A DNA stretch of 64,000 nt from Eutreptiella sp. 'Long Island Sound 2002' (Eukaryota > Euglenozoa > Euglenophyceae > Eutreptiales > Eutreptiaceae). This document shows positions 34,687 through 45,400 of the stretch, in pieces; positions within the stretch are counted from its first letter, which is position 1, and each line of letters begins with the position of its first letter. The position numbers and the translations under genes were made by a program. The stretch lies in assembly GCA_964036045.1 (NCBI GenBank), contig OZ038381.1:153902352-153966351 (forward strand), read 5' to 3'. A model generated the notes under the pieces. It did no database searches and was not told the origin of the DNA. It saw nothing but the letters and a program-made list of their open reading frames with translations.

Positions 34687-35311
34687 AATTTTCTGGCTGT
34701 GAATCATCTGCGGCGGGAGTCCTGTGTGCGCGCGCCCGGAAAATCCGGCAGAGATTTTTTGCTGGTTTGAGAATTGTAAACAGCCTGATCCGCGGAATAA
34801 ATTTGAGTCGTCTCTGTAGAACATGTGTAGCCCTGGCCCATGCCATCTGAATGCCTCCGTGGTGCAGTGTGCGTAGCACATGTACAGTGCGTTGTAGCTC
34901 CCTCCCACCTCCCACTGCTCCCAAGGCATCATTCCCTGCATTCACCTGTGATTCCACCTGTGACAGTGTGGCGACTACAGTGTCCTGCGTGTGCATATCT
35001 CCTCCCTCCAACTCTCTGAGTCTCTGTGCTCTGGTCATCATATACTTCCCTCTGTGGGTCCACTCAATGTATTTTTCTGAAAGTACCCTCTGGGGGTATC
35101 CCCACCACACCAGCGCTGCCTGCAAACGCTTGCAGCAACTATCATACAGATATTCATGTGAACAGATCCTGATGTATCTGAGATACTCTCCAAACACCCA
35201 TGACTCACGTGTGTGTCGTGGGGCATTTGCATGCCAGGGCAAATATGAGCAAGCATGTGTGGGTTTCCAATAGACAACAGTCTTTAGGGGGAGTACAGAG
35301 ATGAAACGGAC
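34667..35311 (-). pseudogene. PLE reverse transcriptase, C-terminal (thumb) part
   Basis: The minus-strand frame is open from the upstream repeat to a stop at 34667. YWKPTHACSYLPWHANAPRH, GEYLRYIRICSHEYLYDS and LQAALVWWGYPQRVL correspond to the PLE-type RT segment Y-x-KPT...YL...S/A-x-P-H...GE..R..RICS...L...L..RGYP. Further on, FTILKPAKNLCRIFRARAH fits the conserved R/K-x-x-NL...L-x-R-A motif. The fingers and palm with the YADD-type catalytic residues are absent, so this is a 5'-truncated remnant. Confidence 0.68.
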
Positions 35312-35322
35312 ATCCGGGCAAT

Positions 35323-35587
35323 GATGTTTTTGACACTTGCTTTTGCCAATAAAACCAATCCTTGCAATTTGGGAATCAAAAAACTTCTCGTTTTCGATGA
35401 TGCCCTTGCAGCTGAACTCAAGCAACACAATCACAATACAATCCCAGCGAACATGTACTAGTTTCGACCCGGCTTAGGTCCTCATCAGCTGATAAAGCAG
35501 AGACATATGAACATGAGACAATGCAATTTAAATTCAAATCATCCAAACAGCGAATACACTTGGATATCTACAGCGGATTAAGCACAT
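35323..35587 (-). repeat. PLE pLTR-like repeat, upstream copy
   Basis: Second copy of the 265-bp repeat, in the same orientation as 34422-34686. Confidence 0.88.
35461..35488 (-). ncRNA. Hammerhead-ribozyme-like core, copy 2
   Basis: Identical core in the upstream repeat. Two cores one repeat unit apart in one orientation is the arrangement expected of PLE and retrozyme hammerheads, which may act as dimers. Confidence 0.5.
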
Positions 35588-35592
35588 ATATA

Positions 35593-35708
35593 TATTGTGA
35601 TTGTGTTGCTTGAGTTCAGCTGCAAGGGCATCATCGAAAACGAGAAGTTTTTTGATTCCCAAATTGCAAGGATTGGTTTTATTGGCAAAAGCAAGTGTCA
35701 AAAACATC
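35593..35708 (+). repeat. PLE partial inverted repeat copy
   Basis: The reverse complement of the first ~112 bases of the pLTR-like repeat, forming a near-perfect inverted pair with 35323-35440 and with 34422-34540. Confidence 0.88.
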
Positions 35709-36180
35709 ATCCAGGCACAAGATTGGGGTGTCCTCTGAAGGCGGCTCAGGGGAGAACACATTGACGAAGCGATCCATAGGCCCGGCCTTGGGTAGTGTTT
35801 GAACTGGGGCAGCAGGAGCTATCCAAGCCTTGTGCTTCTTGGACAATTCGAAGTGTTGTCGCCGCTCCGCGGTAGCTACAGTGTCATTGAAGTGATGCCC
35901 GCAACCACATTGTTGTGGTGTACAACCACACAACCCAGTAACTGCCGTTGGGTGTCCACAAAGACCGTGGCAAGCGGCCACCTTCGATGGGCCTTTCAAG
36001 AGTCGAAGTGTCGGAGGAATGTTATAGTTGGGAACGGGGGGTTGATTGGGTTGTTGTGAAACGGGGGTGCACGTGTGCCCGCATTTGGTGTGGTAGGAGA
36101 CGGAGCAAGCGTCACATTTCTTGTGCACCCCTTTCTTTCCACATATGTTGCATAGTCGCTCGTACCATTTTTGAGCCTCT
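35709..36180 (-). CDS. Cysteine-rich ORF truncated by PLE insertion
   Basis: An acceptor-like TGGCACACAG precedes 36180. The frame gives EAQKWYERLCNICGKKGVHK, CDACSVSYHTKCGHTC and a second Cys/His cluster (CHGLCGHPTAVTGLCGC, then CGCGHHF), ending MDRFVNVFSPEPPSEDTP. At 35708 it runs into the inverted PLE repeat, which supplies the final codons (DVFDTCFCQ, stop at 35679) and an AATAAA signal. A donor-like GTGAGTC at about 36284 suggests an upstream exon near 36560-36285, but phases do not fit. The C-x2-C...C-x2-C pattern loosely recalls the cysteine-rich end of piggyBac-type transposases; identity is not established. Confidence 0.42.
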
Positions 36181-36767
36181 CTGTGTGCCATTCTTTGGGA
36201 AAGATGGTGTCTAGATTTCAGCAAATGCCATGGGTTGGATAGTCCCATATCATGCAACAACAATACAAACCGAAAAGGAAGACTCACCACAACTCTCCGG
36301 GCCTTTCTGAGCTCCATTTCGGCATCCACCTCGTTGTAGCAGGCCTGGCTTCAGCCGACGTGCCTGGATGCCCAAGGACCACGCCCCGTCCCCAGTCATC
36401 AGTTTCTCTATGGCCACCACCAAGAAAAACTGGCGGACGACTTCACACACTTGCCCCCAAATGATCGGTCCTCCACTTGCATACGAAGCCATAGAGTGTG
36501 GCCTCTTTCGCCAACCAAAACATTCAGGCCATTTGCTCCAAAAGCCCAAATATCACGGTTGACAAAAGAGTGCACCACCTCCGACTTGCATGCAAGTGTA
36601 TTACAATAGGGTGTCATCCTTGCCAAAGGGACTCGTTGTGGCCGATTTCTTAATACATATGCCATTGCGTGCTAAAGAGCAAAGTAGCAAGCATGGCAGT
36701 ATGCATTAATGGCTTGTTCAAGAGGGGAAGAGGGACAAAATCAGAATTGGTTGCCTAACCCTTGCCT

Positions 36768-37590
36768 TCTAGGGTGCCCAAAATCAGAATAGGTGGGGCC
36801 CACAAGTGGGCGGAAATGCTACATCACCCATGCATTCTCGGGGATCCCCAAAGAGAGGGGGACAAAATCAAAATAGGTGGGGCCCACAAGTGGGCGGAAA
36901 TGCTACATCACCCCTGCATTCTCGGGGATCCCCAAAGAGAGGGGGACAAAATCAAAATAGGTGGGGCCCACAAGTGGGCGGAAATGCTACATCACCCCTG
37001 CATTCTCGGGGATCCCCAAAGAGAGGGGGACAAAATCAGAATAGGTGGGGCCCACAAGTGGGCGATAATGCTACATCACCAAGGGGGACAAAATCAGAAT
37101 TGGTTGCCTAAACCCTGCCTTTTGGGAGGCCCACAAGTGGGCAGAAATGCTACATCACCCCTGCATTCTCGGGGATCCCCAAAGAGAGGGGGACAAAATC
37201 AAAATAGGTGGGGCCCACAAGTGGGCGGAAATGCTACATCACCCCTGCATTCTCGGGGATCCCCAAAGAGAGGGGGACAAAATCAAAATAGGTGGGGCCC
37301 ACAAGTGGGCGGAAATGCTACATCACCCCTGCATTCTCGGGGATCCCCAAAGAGAGGGGGACAAAATCAAAATAGGTGGGGCCCACAAGTGGGCGGAAAT
37401 GCTACATCACCCCTGCATTCTCGGGGATCCCCAAAGAGAGGGGGACAAAATCAGAATAGGTGGGGCCCACAAGTGGGCGATAATGCTACATGACCAAGGG
37501 GGACAAAATCAGAATTGGATGCCTAAACCCTACCTTCTGGGAGGCCCACAAGTGGGCAGAAATCGTGCATTCTCGGGGGTCCCAAACAAA
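36768..37590 (+). repeat. 84-bp minisatellite, about 9-10 units in two blocks
   Basis: Unit of 84 bp containing GACAAAATCAAAATAGGTGG, GGCCCACAAGTGGGCGG and CTCGGGGATCCCCAAAGAG. The phase is exact (for example 36861 and 36945). Two blocks of four to five units each end in a shorter variant with GAATTGGTTGCCTAAACCC. The period is a multiple of 3, hence a spurious 28-residue protein repeat. GGGGATCCCC and CCCACAAGTGGG are small palindromes. Confidence 0.9.
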
Positions 37591-37671
37591 GAGGATAAAA
37601 TCAAAACAAAAAAAAAGCAAAAAAAGAACTTTCCCATGGTATCCCTGGGCCTGCCTATGGTCCTGCAGATT

Positions 37672-37741
37672 GACGCCACTGGAGTTTGAACCCAGGACTT
37701 TCAAGTTGCAGGGCACTGCTTTACCACTAGGGTAGGGCCCA
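37672..37741 (-). repeat. tRNA-like (SINE-type) sequence 2
   Basis: Minus-strand box A region TACCCTAGTGGTAAAGC (near 37734-37718) and box B GGTTCAAACTCC (37692-37681) at tRNA spacing. The cloverleaf is imperfect. Confidence 0.5.
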
Positions 37742-38006
37742 TCTCTGACATACCTCTGCATAGGAGTGGTATGCATATTTGGTCCAATTTGGTTTTCATC
37801 CACTATTGGGTTCTCCTAAAAAAACTGAGTATTTTGAGTATAGACACATGGGGCAAAAACCCAATTTTTCACCCTCTACTAAGTCAAGCAAAATTTCCTT
37901 AGGGCGCTTTCGGCGCCCATGGTCCGGCACTTCGGGGCCAAAACCCGGCAAGGAGGGGGGGGGGGGGGGGTCGGCGTAAAGGGTCCGGTCCCGGCGCCCC
38001 CCCCGT

Positions 38007-38094
<88 letters not shown>
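38007..38094. repeat. (TG)n microsatellite
   Basis: About 43 TG dinucleotides without interruption. A minus-strand frame across it yields a poly-(His-Thr) run that is not a gene. Confidence 0.95.
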
Positions 38095-38095
<1 letters not shown>

Positions 38096-39067
38096 CAGTC
38101 CATTCTTTGCACTGCAAAAGACCTGCATGCAAAAGCTCGGCTGCAACGATGTACGGCAGCAATAGCAGCAACAGCAATCACCTATTGGGGAGCTCACAGT
38201 TGACAAGAAGGGCCCACAAGAAGTACACGTCGGTTGGTTATCCAACGAATGAGCCGCTTGCACAGAAGGGCAGTCAATGGGCAAAACCCCCCGTTGGGCA
38301 GGCACCGTTGGGATTGAGTGAGCAAAACAATCGATTGATGGGCAAAATATCGCTTGGCCGGGCCATATGTCTGTTGGGTGGTCAAGAAGTCGGTTGGCCA
38401 GAGTCGGTTGGCCAGGACAGAACATGCCGTTGACTGGGCAGAGACGTCGGTTGGTGATGAAAAAAATCGGTTGGTTGGGGGGTGGACGGGATTCAGGAAA
38501 CACCCCTCAATTAAACGCCGGGTCCGGCGAGGGAGCCCTATCCCTCCCCTTCTCCGTTCCGGCGCAATCGAAGGTCCATCCACCCATTTGGAGGCAAGAT
38601 CTGACGGCACCATTCGCCCCTTGGGGCTGCCTGCACACCGGCCCGTCGGGGGGTTGCTTCAGAAAGGTCCCAATCGAAGGGACCCATCGTACATTCGGAT
38701 GGAGCACGATAATATTTGGAGGCAAGAAAAGTCGTCTGGGCCTCGGGCTCAGCGGACAACTATCGCAACCATTTTTTATGCCCCAACAAATTTGTCGTTC
38801 TGCGGTGATTCACCAATTCTAATGGCATCCGGACAGCTGTGCTGCATGTACTGCTCCTCTTGATCTACAGGGGCGTCATTGCGGAAGAATGCCCCAATCC
38901 GCCCCCTCCCGGTCTGTGCCGCCGGCGTTTGGGTTGGAAGGGTGAAAAAGTAGGGATAGGCACACCGGGCACTAAAAAGCGGGTTGTTGTGCAGGGCGTC
39001 AGAGTACGTCTCAATTGAGCCCCGGCGAGGCCCCCTGCAGTCTTTTGGACGGACGGCCTCATTCCCG
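38095..39067. other. No gene; GTTGG-rich degenerate repeat
   Basis: 38220-38490 contains many spaced CGGTTGG/CCGTTGGGC motifs in GGTTGGCCAG-like contexts, a decayed short tandem repeat. No splice-bounded exon recognised. Confidence 0.4.
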
Positions 39068-39114
39068 ACAGCCCCCCCCCCCCCCCCCCCCCCAAGTTGA
39101 TCTGTGTTGCCCCG

Positions 39115-39420
39115 TCATCGCTGTGGGTGCAGCTTCATGCTGAGGCGACGCCCAGTGAAGTCGGACTCGGCGGTGCGGGCGGTGACCCGCGGCAGCTTCG
39201 GGCACTGGCATTCCCCGTCCTGATTGTACGTGTGCACCGTGAAGCAGTAGAGTTGGTTGGGCATCAGGCCCTCGAGCGTCACTCGGCATTTGGTGGTCGT
39301 CGCCTGCTCCCAGGCCTTGCCCTCTGCAGATTTGTACATCACCACATAAAAGAGGGAGTTGGGCGTGCTCAGCGGACTGCACCACGCCAATCCGATGGAG
39401 TGCGCCATAATCTCCACAAC
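39115..39420 (-). CDS. FN3 gene exon f, terminal
   Basis: Acceptor CCCTCAG before 39420, stop TGA at 39117-39115. It encodes one FN3 domain: IMAHSIGLAWCSPLSTPNS (strands A-B with Trp), FYVVMYKSAEGKAWEQA, VTLEGLMPNQLYCFTVHTY (the L-x-P-x-x-x-Y signature) and a C-terminal KLHPQR. Cysteines in QDGECQCPK are extra to the usual fold. A C run of ~25 follows the stop. Confidence 0.7.
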   Translation of the reverse strand, partial: VVEIMAHSIGLAWCSPLSTPNSLFYVVMYKSAEGKAWEQATTTKCRVTLEGLMPNQLYCFTVHTYNQDGECQCPKLPRVTARTAESDFTGRRLSMKLHPQR

Positions 39421-42400
39421 CTGAGGGACCCAGAACAGTCAGCACGTCACCACCGCTGTCCAGGAGGCGGTCGGGTTGGGGCAAGCCACAGGGTGGATGG
39501 GGGTGGGCGGGGCCTATTGGGTCCTGCACGTGCGGCACATGCCGGGAGAACCAAGGGGGCAGCCTATTCGAATCTTGACACCAGGCACCAACGGTCCCCA
39601 AGAAAATTTTGGCTCGCTGCAGCATGCTGCGGCATGCTTCAAGCTGTTGGTTAAGGGTACCACCATTTTCCGAAATCGGCACACGTTTCAAAAACCAGAC
39701 CAAAACACAGTGAATCACATGCCCTAACCCCCTGCAAATGTCAACACTGCTGAATCAACTCATAACTGGGCGTGTTTCTACTGCTCCTCCTCATATTTTC
39801 GTTTCTTGTCCACTTTATTGACATACATGATTGCCAGATGCGCAACGCCCTTTTGAAGCATCTCCTCCAAAACGGAGGAACTCGTTGCTGCCTTTTTCTG
39901 GGGAGCTGGTGCGGGTTCAGGTTGTGGGGCAGGAACGTTGACAATAATAGTAGGCGGCTGTTGAGGTGTTGCTTCCGCTGCCTGAGGTGGTACAACTGGG
40001 CAAAGAGCAGCTTTACGAGCATGTGTCCCAGGTTTCCGTGCGTACGAACCGTCCGGTTGCTTCACATTTTTCCCCAGAACATGGTCCTTCAAGATGGCCC
40101 CTTTTGTAGATAACCAAACAGCACAGAGATTGCAATTTAGTTTCCCATTTTGGGACTCACCTTGGCTGTCAGTCAGGCTGAGGTGGTCCCCAATACCTTC
40201 CCCAATGGCCCACTGCAAACAATCTGCTGTACTCCTGGTTGTCTCCTTGTTCCTTGAGGATTTCTGAGACTCCTGCGACTCCTGTGATGCCTCGGTAGTT
40301 TGAGTATCCTCAGGACTTGACATGTCAAAACAACACCAAAAAGGCGAAGGTCTGTGCAACAACAGAGAGGAACTGACAGGCAAAAAATTGCCCTTTGGAA
40401 ATTGCCCTTTCTGGGAATGGAACCCAGGACCCTCCAAACTGGGGCCTGGTCATATACCACTGAGCTACCATCCAGTTCTGAGACACCTGTGCAACAAAGG
40501 GTTCACAGGTTTGACATGTGATGGAAAAAAAAGTCCGCCATGTGAAAATTTTGCCTTGCTGCGGCATGCTGCGGCATGCTGCGGCATGCTTCAAAACCCC
40601 CACCAACAGCTCCCAGAATCTGGCGCCGCAGCATGCTGCGGCATGCTGCGGCATGCTGCTGCCGTTGGTGGCTGCTTGACACCCAACCGTGTGCGAAAAC
40701 TTTTGAGGGTCTGGAGGGGGGGGGGGAGGTGGGTCGGCCAGTCAGCCGCCGGGGTCCGGGCGGGGGGGGGGGGGGGGTTCGTGGTGGTCGCGCCAACATA
40801 CATACCTCAAAATGATCCCCATGACGCACTGATCATTTGGAACATACACAAATGAGGTAAAAAGTTTTTCAGAAAAAATTTGCCCATCAGCTTAGGCTCC
40901 CATCAGCCAAGGTCCAAACCAGAGGTCAGGTCAGGGGCAAATTTCTTTTTTTGTGTTTTTCACCCATTTTTGAATTCTCCACGAAATTCTTAGTATTTTG
41001 AGTATAGACACATCGGGTAAAAACGCCCCCCTCGGGGGGAACCTGCTAGATCATGCATCCAATGAGCATGGAAGTTACTGGGCGAGGCAGCAGATGTGCG
41101 TGGGCCCCACTGAGGGAGTGTATATGGGGGACCCTGGCAACTCAGAGGCATCGGAGGCAGGGGGGGGGGGCGGGGGGCTGCTCAGTCATGCAATGGATGT
41201 CCGTCCTACGGGGTGATGCAGTGGAGGCGGTTGGGCCGCACTGATTCATGCAACAAACGTGCGTGGGCCCTACTCGAACGCAGCAGATGTGGATGGGCCC
41301 TGCATCAAATCGTGTGTGCGCCGTACCAGACTCCGATGTGGATAAGTGGAGTGATGCGCGGCATGGGGACGAGTCTGACCAACTCCTCTTCCAAAGGCAG
41401 GCCTGTCCATTCCGTTCACCACATCTCTGCATGACCCCTGCAGCCCTACCCCCCCACAAGCCCTCCCCCAGCACCCGACCCCGCACACCTGCAGCCGGGA
41501 CACCACCAACGGCTTCTGCAGCGTGTGCAGCAGTACAGTCGGGCTCCACGGCGTGTCCAGTCCCAGTGGTGACTGGCTCTTTGTGCGGAAATAGTACCCC
41601 ATGCCCGGGGTCAGCCCTGTGACATTGATGTGGGTGCTGCCCCAGTCTGCCACGCGGTGGTAGTCATACCGGTACTGGTCTTTGGCCGCCACCTGCGAGG
41701 CCTCCGCCCACAGTTCACTAAGCCCAGCCTCATCGTCCCCTGGGGTTTGGGCACCGTCGGGGGCTCGCAAGTACTCGACACTGAATGAGACGTCGGGGTA
41801 CGCGTCGGACGTATCCCACGCCAACAGAATGTTGGTGCAGCCCACGCCCAGCCCCCGCACGTTGTACGGGCTGCTGGTCTCCATCCCGAAGCTGTGGACC
41901 TCTGCGCACACGAGAGGTGGTGTCGAGGGGGCCCCCCTAGCAGAGCGGACAGGGACAGTAAACACCCCCCCAATTCAATATACCCTGGGGGTACATTAAA
42001 TGTCCCGTGGTATACCAAATGCCCCGGGTTATATCAAATGAAATGTCACCGCAAGCCACGTAACGTCCAAAATCGAGCCGACCTCTGCTATGCCCCCACC
42101 CTCTCCCCTGTTTGACTTCTTTTTCTTCACAGGTATGCTGCCATGACCACATGAATGGCTTCCGGGTGCGCAACATTAATATGGATGGGACTGTTAGATA
42201 GCTTTGTGTGCCAGCTTGTTGTAGATTTAATGTTGTGGGGGTGCTCAGAGTGCTGATTGTTGTGTCCTGCTGCAGAGTTGAACAATGACAAAAATGCCAA
42301 AGGGGCAGGGCCCTTTGCAATGCAGCATTGCTTCGTATTTTCAACCAACCAATGCATAGCCTGCCTTTGCATTAGAATGTTCGTACCAACAATGTTCATC

Positions 42401-45400
42401 TCCCAAACTACTGTCTCTGCTTGTCCACTGTGTGTGCCATCCCTTGCCTTGGGGGGGGGTTATGTTGGGGGGGGTATATTGAATGGGACAGAGGTTTACA
42501 CTGCCCCATTTCGTTCCTCCCCGTCTGTCTGCTTGTGCTCTCCGTCCCAGCGCCCCGAATCTGCCCCACATTCCACCTCCATGCTCCACACTGCCCCACC
42601 CCCGCCCTCTGCCCGCACTCTCCGAAACTCCGGCCTTTGTGAAAAAGCCTTGACAGCACACAAGCATGCGGCTCCTTGACAACCAAAAGGCCAGCCGTGC
42701 GTTCACAGCAAACAGGCATGCTGCTCTGTGGCAACAAAAAAGCCACCCCCCACCCCCATCCACTTGGCCTGCACTTTCCCACACACCCCCACCACCTCGG
42801 TACTGAACAGTCTGGACAAAACCCCTGAACCGCCTGTACAACATTTCGTCGACTCATTGAAAGGCTCCGAACAGTCACATGTTGCATCTGTTGGCTCAAG
42901 TTGATGTTCTTGGTCGCGCCACTTTGGCTTTGCTTCGGTTCCAGCACCCAGTACAGGGGTGGAGGGGAGGGGCAGAGAGGCGTTTCGTGTCGTGCAAGCA
43001 TGTGCGGTCCCTCGGAAAAATTTCTGCGGCAAAAATCATGCCGCGGCATGCTGCGGCATGCTTCTACCTGCACATGTGGGTACCTGCGCTTCTGTGGGAA
43101 ATTGAACTCACAAACAAGAGACAACATGCACAACACTGTTGGGCCGAATTAATCACTTTCACCATCTGGATCGTCTGTAGTGGGTTTGTTGACATACATC
43201 ATAGCCAAATGGCGCAAAGTGTTGTTGCCCATATGCAAACGGTCCTTTGTGTGGATGTGGCCCATCAAACTGAACGTTCGCTCAACATGGCAAGCAGAGC
43301 GTGGTCGTCGGACAGAGAAAACAGCAATGCTACTCAACGTAGGAAAATCGTCTTTTTTGGCTGCACTCAGGTTCAACTGGTTCTGGCCGTGGGACGTTGA
43401 CAATGATCGTGGGGTTTGGCTGTGGTGGTGCCTCAACACAAATGGGTGGGGGCTGTAATGCAGCCTTGCGTGCATGTGTGCCAGGTTAACGTTCCCATTC
43501 CCAGCAGAATTTTCCCATCTGATTGGGAAAGTGGTGTGCTTGGTGTTGACTGCTGACTGGATGTTGTTGGTGCAGATGACTGACTCATGACAAGACAAAT
43601 AAAAACAAACTGGGGAGACATGGGGCAGGCAGAATGTCTCCCGTGCAAACAGAGCAGGAGCAGGCAGACAGACACATGAACTCAAAAAATGGATGCTGCA
43701 GCATGCTGCGGCATGCTTCCAAACCCCTATGTGCAGCTCCAAAAAACGGGTGCAGCGGCATGCTGCGGCTGCACATGCTTGGTGTCGTGGGGCGGGGCGG
43801 GTAGTTCACCGAACCCATGGAATAGGCCAAGGACATTTTCACGGAAGACAAATGCGATGGCCCGCATGGCAAAGCCAAAATTGAGGGCCACAATCTTCAT
43901 CACCCTTAAAGGACTGCAAGAGGGAACCAAAAACAAGAAACTCAACTACAATCGCCGAAATGACTCTTGCCCATAAACACATTCCTCAAGCGATTGCAGT
44001 TTGGTATGGTCAATATGGCTCGTTGCATTCTCCATGACCAAAATAAATGGGGTGTCCACAAGTGGTGCGTCCCTTATCTAGGACGACCCAATGAATGTCC
44101 CGTAATTCAGATTCAGATGGACAACACACCCGATGGTGTAGCTGGCATTCCTTCCTTCCTACAGGTCGATAATGGTCAGCTACTGCGCCCTTTCTGTCCA
44201 TCATCTGCTTTTAAGGGGACAATCCACAATCCTTCAAATGTCGGACCACATGCTGGGCCTCGCCCTTTGTAGCATTTTGTGGGTACCAACTGCAAGTTCC
44301 ATGAGCTAGGGGCTCAAAAAGAGTACACAAAGCAAGCCCATGGAGCGGGCCGAAGGTAGAGAAGAACGTGGGCACGAGGAGTCAGAACACTTGTGGGAAA
44401 CTTCGCGCCAGCTATGAGACGCACAATTTCTCACACAAAATGGTCATACCCCCCCCCCCCCTCTGGGCATGTGTTTTCAGCCCTCATGGCCCACACGCCG
44501 CATGTGGTGCTCCTGCAGGGCTCAGAACGCTCAGGGTGTCGGATGGGGACCCCCCCCTTCCCTCATCCGCGGCCTAAACACTATCTCCAAGGCCACACCC
44601 AAAGCCCCCCCCCCCCCTCCCCGGGGAGGGAGAGGAGACTACCCGGATGGAGGAACACGAATGTACCTCCTAGGACAAGACACAACCTACCTGGTGGAGG
44701 TAGTGGCAGGCTATGTGTGGGTACCGGAGAAAAGGATATGGGCACCGGAAGTGTTTATCATGGGAGAAGAGAAACACTGCATAATGAACGCCCCAGTGAG
44801 ACTCATGGCCCAACCAAACCGCACAAACATCATAGCAGCTAAAGTGGGGATGAAAAAGTATGGGCATTAACACACACAGCCAAAGGGGGAGAGCCTACCC
44901 ATACCACATGCCACGGCCACCACATGGGGGCACGGAGAGATGGGGAGGACTATAGAGTGGTGGGGCACTGACGTGAGAGGCTACCGAACCACAGGTGAAC
45001 CAGCAACGGGGGTCAGGGTCACCACCGATGGCCGACACAGCCCCATCACGACTCGGATGTCGGGACTCATTTGGTTGCCAGTGCCACAAGGAGCAACATC
45101 ACCAACCACAACGCCGGCACCACTCGGAATAGACACACCACCACCACCCTCTACACCCCACCAACAACCACGGCATCTCCAACGACAACACCAACGCCAC
45201 AGCAACACCGAAACCGGCAACGGCGGAACACCCACACCCACACAACAACAACATAGGACAGCCCATGGCACCCCAAGGCTGGCCCTCGATGATGTGCCAA
45301 CGGACACTTGACGGGGGAGGGGAGAAGACCGCGGACTCCCACCTCGCCCCGACTACAGGGACGCAAACAAAGGGGAACTAGCCCCGGTCCGGAGCCCTTA

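Larger units (their letters stand above)
34422..35708 (-). mobile_element. Penelope-like element (PLE) fragment with pLTR-like repeats
   Basis: Structure on the minus strand: a partial inverted repeat copy (35708-35593), a complete ~265-bp repeat (35587-35323), a ~636-bp internal region coding for an RT thumb, then a second direct ~265-bp repeat (34686-34422). Repeats are ~98% identical. Direct pLTRs, a partial inverted copy and a hammerhead-like core in each repeat are a combination known for Penelope-like elements. The internal region has no GIY-YIG motif, but its 5' part is missing, so I cannot tell whether the parent carried an endonuclease. Confidence 0.7.

Noticed and set aside
36762-37689. 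28-residue repeat protein from the 84-bp minisatellite
   Set aside because: Open only because 84 is a multiple of 3; no start context, splice signals or recognisable domain.
37796-38503. Poly-(His-Thr) ORF across the (TG)n tract
   Set aside because: Pure microsatellite translation.
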